From Proteobacteria bacterium ST_bin11 (GTDB taxonomy: Bacteria; Pseudomonadota; Gammaproteobacteria; Methylococcales; Methylomonadaceae), in the NCBI GenBank assembly GCA_002083615.1, contig MSXO01000021.1:59472-123471 (forward strand): a stretch of 64,000 nucleotides of DNA, in the 5' to 3' direction. The translations under genes were made by a program, and so were the position numbers. The first letter of the stretch is position 1, and each line of letters begins with the position of its first letter. Below are positions 17,485 to 23,903 of the stretch, one piece after another. Below the pieces are notes generated by a model. The model was not told where the DNA came from. It made no database searches and was given only the letters and a program-made list of their open reading frames with translations.

Positions 17485-18879
17485 ATGAGATTAATCAAGC
17501 CTGTTAGCTTGCTATTTGCTGGCGCCGTGCTGTTGACGAGCGGCTGTAATTTATTGACAGACTACCAACGCCCATACGTGGAAACCCCGGCGCAATGGCA
17601 CGAACCCGTGCAAACCGCCTCGGCTAGCGTCGATCCGCAGTGGTGGCAAGCCTTCTCCAGCACTCAGCTGAACCGCTTAATGCGCGAGGCCTTGGCCTAT
17701 AACAACGATCTGGCCGCCGCTACGCAACGCGTCGCCCAAGCCCGCGCCCAAGCCAAGATCGCCGGCGCCGGACTGTGGCCGGCAGCTACTTTGAACGGCG
17801 ATTTCCGCGACAATCGGAACACCAAAACCGACAGCCAACAAAGCAGCGGTCAAATCGACATTGCCTACGAAGTGGATTTATGGGGCGCCAACCGCGCCCG
17901 ACGCGACGCCGGCACCGCGCTGATGCTCAGTCAAATCTTCGCCCGCGATGCTTTGCAATTGGTGGTGATGTCCGACGTCGGCCAGGCGTATTTCAACCTA
18001 TTGGCAATCCAGGAACGTCGGCAAATCGCCAGCGATTTTCTGGACACCGTCAACGCGATTTTGACCATCATCGAAGCCCGGCAGCGGGCCGGCGCGGCTT
18101 ATGAACTGGAAGTGGCGCAACAGCGCACTGCACAAGCCAATGCCCGCGCCAGCCTGGACTTATTGGTGCAACAGCAAACCTTGGCGGAAAACAGCCTGGC
18201 GATTTTGTTGGGCCATCCGCCGCAAACCCAGGCACTGGAAGCTGCCCGCTTCGCCGACTTAGCTGTGCCCGACATCGCCGTCGAGCAGCCGGCCACGCTG
18301 CTGCAACGCCGGCCGGACATCGGTCAGCTGGAAATGCAATTAATCGCCGCCAACGCTGACATCACCGTGGCCCGCGCCGCGTTTTACCCCAAATTGCAAC
18401 TCAGCCTGGGCAGCGTGTTAGCCAACCCGCAACCGGCTGGCGTCGCGGGGACACTGGCCGCCGGCCTGACCCAACCCCTGTTTCAAGGCGGGCGTTTGGA
18501 AGGCGCATTAAGCAATGCGTTGGCGGTGAACGCCGAGTTGGCGGAAACCTATCGCAAAACCGTGCTGACCGCGTTCAAGGAAGTCGAAGACGCCGCCACC
18601 ATCTACAACAACTCCAGCCGCCGCCTAACCGCCCTGGAAACCGCCGCCGCGCAAGCCCGGCTGGCTTATAACATTTCCCAGGAACGCTACCGGCTGGGCG
18701 CCATCGACTATCAAGCTTTGTTAAACACCCAGACCAGTTACCTCAGCACCGAAAACAGTCGGGTGCAGGCCCGTTTGGATGTGTTGGTGGCCCAGGTGCA
18801 ATTGTATAAAGCCTTGGGGGGCGGTTGGTCGTTGAGTGAGCAGAATACCGATCTGTCCGACTTGGCGCCGGGGCCTTAG
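17485..18879 (+). CDS. NodT-family outer-membrane efflux lipoprotein
   Basis: From the ATG at 17485 the product is 464 residues, with a lipoprotein signal (MRLIKPVSLLFAGAVLLTSGC; Cys about 21) and the typical NodT start of mature sequence (YQRPYVETPAQWHE). Two homologous halves of long helices and barrel strands follow, each with an outer-membrane efflux domain. It should form the TolC-like exit duct for MacAB. An in-frame ATG at 17461 would add eight residues but lies at the edge of a repeat palindrome and spoils the signal peptide, so I prefer 17485. Confidence 0.85.
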   Translation: MRLIKPVSLLFAGAVLLTSGCNLLTDYQRPYVETPAQWHEPVQTASASVDPQWWQAFSSTQLNRLMREALAYNNDLAAATQRVAQARAQAKIAGAGLWPAATLNGDFRDNRNTKTDSQQSSGQIDIAYEVDLWGANRARRDAGTALMLSQIFARDALQLVVMSDVGQAYFNLLAIQERRQIASDFLDTVNAILTIIEARQRAGAAYELEVAQQRTAQANARASLDLLVQQQTLAENSLAILLGHPPQTQALEAARFADLAVPDIAVEQPATLLQRRPDIGQLEMQLIAANADITVARAAFYPKLQLSLGSVLANPQPAGVAGTLAAGLTQPLFQGGRLEGALSNALAVNAELAETYRKTVLTAFKEVEDAATIYNNSSRRLTALETAAAQARLAYNISQERYRLGAIDYQALLNTQTSYLSTENSRVQARLDVLVAQVQLYKALGGGWSLSEQNTDLSDLAPGP

Positions 18880-18890
18880 CCACATTAGCA

Positions 18891-18923
18891 TGCGGCGCAA
18901 TGCCCGTTGGTTATTGCGCCCTA
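18891..18923 (+). repeat. REP-like unit R2, copy a
   Basis: A unit with stem GGCGCAAT/ATTGCGCC and centre GCCCGTTGGTT. It also occurs at 19514 (inverted), 20325 (inverted) and 20918 (forward). It lies just after the outer-membrane factor gene and directly before an attC-like arm. Confidence 0.8.
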
Positions 18924-19004
18924 CGCGTGCTCAATCGGAGCGCGGTTATAATGCGGCTTTGTTTTTTCGGCTTTCCGGGCCGCGCCCGGTTAGCTCGAAG
19001 TTAG
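18924..19004. other. attC-like right arm, first copy
   Basis: The stretch ends with GGTTAGCTC-GAA-GTTAG (18990-19004), the layout of the right half of an integron attC site (5-base box, 3-base spacer, GTTAG). It shares long similarity with 19634-19712 (GCTCAA.CGGAGCG.GGTTA.AATGC and CGGCTTTCC..GCCGCGC.CGGTTAGCT). The complementary left half is not visible, as the R2 repeat and the previous gene abut. The GTTAGCT core departs from strict GTTRRRY, so this is a candidate only. Confidence 0.45.
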
Positions 19005-19056
19005 CTGACATGAAGTACCCACTTTAATAATTTCAATTCAAACACAGGAAAGACAA

Positions 19057-19416
19057 ATGAGTAATGATGATATCCGACAAATTGAATCGACAATCCAGCA
19101 TTATATAAATGGTGCCAAATCTGGCAAAGGCGATGATATGAAGCCCGCATTTCATAAAGATGCAACCATTTTTGGCTACATTGGAAGTGATTTGTTTGCT
19201 GGGCCAATTCAAAAGCTTTTTGATTGGAATGATGAAAACGGGCCTGCCACTGATATAGTGACAAATATTGCAAACATTGATGTTGAAGGTTCAATCGCGA
19301 CGGCAAGATTAGAATCAGATAATTGGACAGGCCATAAATTCACTGATTTTTTTACACTACTAAAAGTTGATGGTGAGTGGAAAATTATGAATAAGCTATT
19401 CCACCTCCATGGTTGA
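19057..19416 (+). CDS. NTF2-like/lumazine-binding-like small protein
   Basis: The 119-residue protein has the pattern of the NTF2-like superfamily, close to the putative lumazine-binding (Lumazine_bd_2) type: an N-terminal helix (IRQIESTIQHYINGAKSGKGDDMKPAFHKDA) then alternating strands ending in DFFTLLKVDGEWKIMNKLFH. A GGAAAGACAA ribosome site precedes the ATG. There is no signal peptide. Base composition is visibly more AT-rich than neighbouring genes, and attC-like arms lie on both sides, suggesting arrival as a gene cassette. The ligand or reaction is unknown. Confidence 0.75.
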   Translation: MSNDDIRQIESTIQHYINGAKSGKGDDMKPAFHKDATIFGYIGSDLFAGPIQKLFDWNDENGPATDIVTNIANIDVEGSIATARLESDNWTGHKFTDFFTLLKVDGEWKIMNKLFHLHG

Positions 19417-19449
19417 TGGTTGATTTTCATTTGTTATGGCAAGTGTCAA

Positions 19450-19712
19450 CTAACCCTAAGCTCAAGCAGGACTGCGCAAAAAGCAACAGGGCCAGGTCTT
19501 GCAATCAAGGCCGTAAGGCGCAATAACCAATGGGCATTGCGCCGCATTTTAAGCTGTAGGAGGGAAAACGGGTCAGGTTACTTTATGGAAAGGCACGGGT
19601 ACGAGGTCTTGCAATCACGCATCTTGCCTTACATCGCGCTCAACGGGAGCGTGGTTACAATGCACTTTTATTTTTCAGCTTTCCCTGCCGCGCGCGGTTA
19701 GCTTTACGTTAG
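19450..19712. other. attC-like recombination site enlarged by an insertion
   Basis: The left end CTAAC-CCT-AAGCT (19450-19462) is the exact box-wise inverse of the right end AGCTT-TAC-GTTAG (19700-19712), the architecture of an integron attC. The span is about 263 bases. It contains a 14-base direct repeat AGGTCTTGCAATCA at 19494-19507 and 19604-19617; removing one repeat and the intervening R2-containing segment would leave about 153 bases, a normal large attC size. Sequence similarity to 18924-19004 supports a family of such sites. No integrase gene is present in the window. Confidence 0.5.
19514..19546 (-). repeat. REP-like unit R2, copy b (inverted)
   Basis: Reverse-complement copy of the 18891 unit with one mismatch (AATGGGCATT in place of AACGGGCATT). 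It lies inside the segment bounded by the 14-base direct repeats of the attC-like site. Confidence 0.8.
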
Positions 19713-19781
19713 CGACCAAACCAAGACAACGGGGAACGCCAGGCGTAAAATACCTTAGCCTCAGCCAAAGGAGTATTCAAT

Positions 19782-20012
19782 ATGTCCGCGTTACTAGTCG
19801 AGTTAGAGAAACAAGCATGTTTACTTTTGCCTGAAGAGCGAGCATATCTTGCTGAGGTTCTTCTTGAGTCACTGCATGACTCCCCTCTATCCGAAATCGA
19901 AACAGAGTGGGAACGAGAAATTGAGAAGCGCACCGCCGCTTTCGATAAGGGGGAACTAGAGACCTATCCGGCAGAGGATGTGTTTTCTGAAGCAAGGCGC
20001 ATGACTCAGTGA
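19782..20012 (+). CDS. Putative addiction-module antitoxin (TIGR02574-like)
   Basis: The 76-residue acidic protein (MSALLVELEKQACLLLPEERAYLAEVLLESL) fits the short antitoxin family often placed directly upstream of ParE/RelE toxins. It has an N-terminal helical region with LPEERAYLAEVLLESL and an acidic tail. AAAGGAG lies 9 bases before the ATG. The stop codon overlaps the GTG start of the toxin frame (CAGTGA), as in coupled modules. In intact systems it neutralises the toxin and represses the operon. Its partner here appears broken by an early stop. Confidence 0.75.
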   Translation: MSALLVELEKQACLLLPEERAYLAEVLLESLHDSPLSEIETEWEREIEKRTAAFDKGELETYPAEDVFSEARRMTQ

Positions 20013-20311
20013 AGTGAGCACGTTTTGTCGCAGAAGCTCGCCAAGAATTTCTTGCTGAGGTCGCTTATTACAACGAAGCACAACCGGGTTTAGGAGACCG
20101 CTTTACCAAAGCAGTCGAAGAAGCAACTGTCCGAGCGTTGACTTTTCCGCTATCAGGGACACCATCCGCTTCAAATACGAGGCGCGTTTTTCTCAAAGGG
20201 TTTCCTTTCTCGCTTTTCTACCGACAAGATGCCGTAGGCATAGTCGTTTTTGCAACTTCACATAATTCCCGGAAACCCCGTTACTGGGTCGGTCGTACCA
20301 GTAGTCTCTAA
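20009..20311 (+). pseudogene. ParE/RelE-type toxin with a TGA at codon 3
   Basis: The frame starts GTG-AAG-TGA and then stays open for 97 codons. After the stop it reads ARFVAEARQEFLAEVAYYNE and continues with GLGDRF, TRRVFLKGFPFSLFYR and VFATSHNSRKPRYWVGR, a complete ParE/RelE-fold toxin. Changing TGA to CGA would give the usual MKRARFVAEA start. No ATG, GTG or TTG occurs in frame until about codon 49, so restart is unlikely to give a whole toxin. The antitoxin gene overlaps by four bases. Inactivation by a single substitution is the simplest explanation; a base-call error is the alternative. Confidence 0.8.
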
Positions 20312-20324
20312 GGCCTTAAGGCAG

Positions 20325-20357
20325 TAAGGCGCAATAACCAACGGGCATTGCGCCGCA
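20325..20357 (-). repeat. REP-like unit R2, copy c (inverted), left of RAYT
   Basis: Exact reverse complement of the unit at 20918-20950. It lies six bases beyond the 3' end of the transposase gene; the two copies bracket that gene in inverted orientation. Confidence 0.85.
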
Positions 20358-20363
20358 TTTAAA

Positions 20364-20887
20364 CTATTCAAAATCATATAAATCTTCGTCTACCCCAGCC
20401 CAATTTACAGGATAGACACCTCGCTCAACCCATCGATGAAAGGTCGAGTACGGCCAATCTTTTACTTGTTTTACCCAGCCATGTTTCACCGGGTTATAGT
20501 GGATATAATGCAGATGTGCTTGAAAGTCAGCTTCATCGCGTATCAGGTGCTCCCAATAACGCCGTTGCCATATTCCGCGTTCTCCCCGTTTTATACGCAC
20601 ATCCGATCTCCGTTCGGTTTTGGGTATTGCCTTGGAAAAACCAATTTTTATTAGACGTATTCGAGTAGCGTAGCCGATGTCGTTTTCCGGTAATTCGATT
20701 AAACAATGCATGTGTTCCGGTAATACCACCCAGCCGTGAATGTTGAACGGGTGATTAGTTTTTACCGTTTTGATGGCATCCTTTAACTGTTGAATATGGC
20801 GTGTCAAAAGGTCGTTATCCTTTCTTTGTAACAAATTGATAGTAAAAAAAAGGTCCCGCCAGGATGCCAAATTCTTCGGTAATCCAT
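20364..20887 (-). pseudogene. REP-associated tyrosine transposase (RAYT), frameshifted near the N-terminus
   Basis: The long frame (20364-20870) encodes a Y1/HUH-type RAYT: HMHCLIE is the HUH motif, followed by GIWQRRYWEHLIRDEADF and LHYIHYNPVKHGWVKQVKDWPYSTFHRW, typical of the family. The genuine N-terminus appears to start at ATG 20887 with MDYRRIWHPGGT, which must join FFFTINLLQRK. The joining T tract has eight bases (A-run 20844-20851) where nine would keep the frame. Either the gene is inactivated, it is expressed by slippage on the homopolymer, or the sequence has an indel error. Flanking inverted R2 units are the expected substrate. Opening at 20870 instead would lose the conserved YRR...GGT segment. 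Confidence 0.85.
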
Positions 20888-20917
20888 TTTTTTAACTTCA
20901 ATAGTAAGTTGATTAAA

Positions 20918-20950
20918 TGCGGCGCAATGCCCGTTGGTTATTGCGCCCTA
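20918..20950 (+). repeat. REP-like unit R2, copy d, right of RAYT
   Basis: Forward copy of the R2 unit, 30 bases upstream of the RAYT start. Its last three bases are the stop codon of the uracil-DNA glycosylase gene on the minus strand. Confidence 0.85.
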
Positions 20951-21583
20951 CTTTGGTTGACCATCAACGCTCAACACCTGTTGCCAAGCTGAGTGCGCCT
21001 GAATGGTTGCCAAAGCCGCTTCCAATAAACTGGCGCCGGGCTGGGTGCGGTGCCAGGTGGAGGCACCGGAGGGGTGCGGCAGAGGGATGACGTCGGTGTC
21101 GTGGCCGTGAAAATTCAGGCGATGCAGGCCACCGATGACGTCGCTGAGTTTATCGACCGGCAACATTTGCTGTATCGCCAGCTTGCCGACCGGGATGATC
21201 AACTTGGGCTGCAGCAATTCTACTTCTGCTTGCAGCCACGCCGCACACTGTTCGATTTCCTGTGCGTTGGGAACGCGGTCGCCGCCTTTGGGATTTTTCC
21301 CCGGAAAGCAGCGGCACACGGCCGCCATATACACCCGCTCCCGGAAAGTAACTTCGTCCAGCCCGATTTGGGCAAACCATTTGAACATGGTCTTACCCGC
21401 CGACCAGGCAAACGGTCGTCCCAGCGCGCCTTCCTTATCCCCCGGTGCTTGGCCGATCAGCAGGATGGGCGACAACACCGGTTTGCCGCTAACCACCGGG
21501 CGAATCATGGCCGGACAACGGCTACAGGCCAGCAACGCTTGCCGGTGTTGTTCCAGTTGGTATTGACGGTCGCTACTGTTCAA
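20948..21583 (-). CDS. Uracil-DNA glycosylase superfamily protein
   Basis: From a TTG at 21583 the product is 211 residues. Motif A-like LIGQAPGDKEGALGRPFAWSAG and motif C-like PLPHPSGASTWH place it in the uracil-DNA glycosylase superfamily. Cys residues in LLACSRCP and in VCRCFPGKNP...EQC are spaced as in iron-sulfur-cluster (family 4/5-like) enzymes. It should remove uracil or related damage from DNA. The TTG overlaps the xthA stop (TTGA), giving four-base coupling and joining two base-excision repair steps on one transcript. A longer in-frame opening inside xthA adds about 39 residues of non-matching sequence, so I prefer 21583. The stop codon lies in an R2 repeat. Confidence 0.82.
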   Translation of the reverse strand: MNSSDRQYQLEQHRQALLACSRCPAMIRPVVSGKPVLSPILLIGQAPGDKEGALGRPFAWSAGKTMFKWFAQIGLDEVTFRERVYMAAVCRCFPGKNPKGGDRVPNAQEIEQCAAWLQAEVELLQPKLIIPVGKLAIQQMLPVDKLSDVIGGLHRLNFHGHDTDVIPLPHPSGASTWHRTQPGASLLEAALATIQAHSAWQQVLSVDGQPK

Positions 21584-22344
21584 AGCGCCAGCTCGATGCC
21601 GACCGGGCAATGATCGGAACCGGTGACGTCCGGCAAAATGAAGGCATCCTTGATCTGGCCGGTTAAAGCCTGGCTGGTTAAAACATAATCGATCCGCCAA
21701 CCGATATTGTTGGCACGGGCATTAGCGCGGTAGCTCCACCAGCTATAGGCCACGGTATCGGGGTGCAGATGGCGAAAGCTGTCGATTAGACCGGCCCCCA
21801 CAAAATTGCTGAAACCGTCGATCTCGACCTGGGTATAGCCGGCGGACTTGTTGTAGTTGGCTTTGGGCCGGGCAATGTCGATGGCTTGGTGGGCGACGTT
21901 GAAATCCCCGCAGGCAATCAACGGTTTTTGGCTTTGCAGCTTTTGCATGTAGGCCAAGAAATCTCTGTCCCAGGTTTGCCGATAATCCAGGCGAGCCAGC
22001 CCGTCGCCGGAATTGGGCACGTAGACATTCAGCAAATAAAACGTTTCGAATTCAGCGACGATCACCCTGCCTTCCTGATCGTGCTCGGCAATGCCCATGT
22101 CGTGCACCACTTGCAGCGGCTGTTGCCGGCTCAAGATCGCCACGCCGGAATAACCCTTGCGTTCCGCCGAGTTGGAGTACAGGTGATAGCCGTGTATATT
22201 TTCCAAAGCCTTGCTGACTTGCTCGTCTTGGGCTTTGGTTTCTTGCAACAACACGCAGTCCGCATCAAGTTGGCTTAGCGTGTCCGCAAAACCTTTATCT
22301 TGCACGGCGCGAATGCCGTTGACATTCCAGGAGATGATTTTCAT
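21580..22344 (-). CDS. xthA: Exodeoxyribonuclease III
   Basis: The 254-residue protein begins MKIISWNVNGIRA and has the usual order of exonuclease III motifs: LLQETKAQD (metal-binding Glu), CGDFNVAHQAID, WRIDYVLTS and GSDHCPVGIEL (catalytic Asp-His). It acts as AP endonuclease and 3'-repair exonuclease in base-excision repair. An ATG four codons upstream (22356) is possible but MKIISWN is the family start. It is the first gene of a two-gene unit with the uracil-DNA glycosylase. Confidence 0.93.
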   Translation of the reverse strand: MKIISWNVNGIRAVQDKGFADTLSQLDADCVLLQETKAQDEQVSKALENIHGYHLYSNSAERKGYSGVAILSRQQPLQVVHDMGIAEHDQEGRVIVAEFETFYLLNVYVPNSGDGLARLDYRQTWDRDFLAYMQKLQSQKPLIACGDFNVAHQAIDIARPKANYNKSAGYTQVEIDGFSNFVGAGLIDSFRHLHPDTVAYSWWSYRANARANNIGWRIDYVLTSQALTGQIKDAFILPDVTGSDHCPVGIELAL

Positions 22345-22416
22345 GTGGGATTCCATTGGGATAGAGCGAATTAGCTCGGTATTTTACCGGCTTGCCAGCC
22401 GCAAAGGGGATAGAAC

Positions 22417-22772
22417 GTGAACAATTGGCGTAGGCGTAAACCCAGGTCGGCCGCTGACAGCCTTCCGGCAGAACAACGTTTGCAGGCAAGTTTAAGCTGG
22501 CCGCACCTGATGGCGCTGGGCGTGGGGGCGATGTCTAGGCGTTTACCACGATATCGCTTTGTAGACTGCTATTGCGGACTATTCAGCCGGGCTTAGTTCG
22601 GAAATTTTCAGCGCCCATGGCCTGGATCACCGGACCGATCGCGATAGTCGGCTGCTTCTATCTATTTATTAGTTTGCCCCGCACCACCCAACTGTATTTT
22701 TTGCTCTGGAATCTGATCGGCGTGTCGGTTTACTACTTGTATGGTTCGCGGCACACCGTCCCATCGCCTTGA
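22417..22772 (+). pseudogene. Amino-acid permease (APC family) remnant with large internal deletion
   Basis: A good ribosome site (AAAGGGGA) and GTG at 22417 open a frame reading as the N-terminus of an APC-family amino-acid permease: acidic/basic leader, LQASLSW, then HLMALGVGAM, where intact members continue into the first membrane helix (GVGAIVGTGIF). At about 22530-22540 the sequence jumps, in another frame, to AFTTISLCRLLLRTIQPGLV, RKFSAPMAWITGPIAI and LLWNLIGVSVYYLYGSRH, which resemble the last two membrane helices of such permeases. Roughly ten helices are missing. The gene is dead, although the promoter and ribosome site seem intact. Confidence 0.8.
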
Positions 22773-22785
22773 TGCTTCCGTACCT

Positions 22786-23274
22786 TTAGATTTTGGATTT
22801 ACTGAATTGCGCCTCAAATTCTTCCAGCGACATCGCCCCGCTTTTACCCACCCGCTGATGGCCGGCATCGAAGAAATAGGTTCTGGGTAATTCGCCGTAC
22901 CAGACCGGGTCGATTTCGTAACGCAGTTTTTCCGGGTTATCCGAGGCAAATGCCCAATTTTCCAGCCCACCCAGCTTATTACTATCGATGATGCGTTTGA
23001 TCTCCGGCAAGGCTTCCGCATCGTCGGTGGCTAACATGACAATTTTCAAAGCCGGATGCTTGGCCTGCAGTTGCTGCAAGATAGCCATATCCTTGAGACA
23101 GGATGGGCAATCGATCGACCAGATCGCCAGCATTAAGGGTTTGTTAGCGTTCGCCGCCAAAATCTGTTGGTAGCTGCCGGGGATGAAAGGCTTTATCTGG
23201 AGCTGATCGGCAAAGACCGGGTTGATGCTGATCGATAATAAAGCCAAACCAGCCAGTATGTTTCTTATATTCAT
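22786..23274 (-). CDS. Exported thioredoxin-like (TlpA-type) protein
   Basis: The 162-residue protein has a signal peptide (about 1-22, cleavage after VFA) and a thioredoxin fold with active-site CPSC (about 56-59) in LAIWSIDCPSCLKDM and a conserved Pro in GELPRTYFFD. TlpA-type proteins reduce or monitor disulfides in the periplasm, often for cytochrome or copper-site assembly. It lies divergent from a TonB-dependent receptor across a 629-base gap; whether they cooperate is unknown. Confidence 0.8.
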   Translation of the reverse strand: MNIRNILAGLALLSISINPVFADQLQIKPFIPGSYQQILAANANKPLMLAIWSIDCPSCLKDMAILQQLQAKHPALKIVMLATDDAEALPEIKRIIDSNKLGGLENWAFASDNPEKLRYEIDPVWYGELPRTYFFDAGHQRVGKSGAMSLEEFEAQFSKSKI

Positions 23275-23903
23275 AGCGTTCCTATCAAATTCGTTGCATG
23301 TGCAGGCCGATTGCCGGCATCAAAAAGAGCAAGCACCTTAACGCCTGTGTCGACGACATTCAAGCCAAAACCGCTGAAACCACATAAACTGGCGGCCTTC
23401 GGAATCCAATCGAATTAATTAAGTTATTTAACATAGTTTTATTATTCATCCCCCGGCATGCCCGACCATTTATAGCCAGAGTATTGAATGCTTTGATCAC
23501 TCAAGGCGCTGAATCGGTTCTAAGCCACCTGTCACGGCAAATCATTGAAATATTGTGAACGATACAACATCTTTTAACCATATAGCCTTGGTTAATGGCT
23601 AGGCATTTCAGGCATAGCCGATCTCTATAACAAGGCATATCACCCAGATAGCTACATGTTTTATGGCAAATAACACAGTTTTTTAAAAATTCGCCACAGG
23701 CAAAAAAATTTTATTAATAAAATCAAAGGCTTTTAAGATTGGCCTAAATATTGCGGAAAAATCGGAATGTTTTTTTCTGAAAACCTGATGGCTACCGGCA
23801 TGCTCGCCACCCTGAAAACCGCTTAAAGCGACCAGAACACTGTCAGCCAGATGGCAACGAAATAGCAATAATCCAGAAACAATAATTACAACCGAGATTA
23901 CCT
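23275..23903. promoter_or_regulatory. 629-base divergent intergenic region before the TonB receptor
   Basis: No gene could be supported. The stretch becomes AT-rich around 23410-23450 and 23640-23720, and the long leader could carry regulation of the receptor gene. I looked for a cobalamin-type leader and did not find the conserved core. Short inverted segments (ATAGCCTTGGTTAATGGCTA at about 23581-23600) are visible but not diagnostic. Confidence 0.35.

Noticed and set aside
18891..20950. A complete integron with integrase
   Set aside because: No tyrosine recombinase or attI was seen; only attC-like arms and cassette-like genes are present.
23275..23903. Cobalamin or other metabolite riboswitch before the TonB receptor
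   Set aside because: The conserved core could not be found; only generic short inverted repeats were seen.
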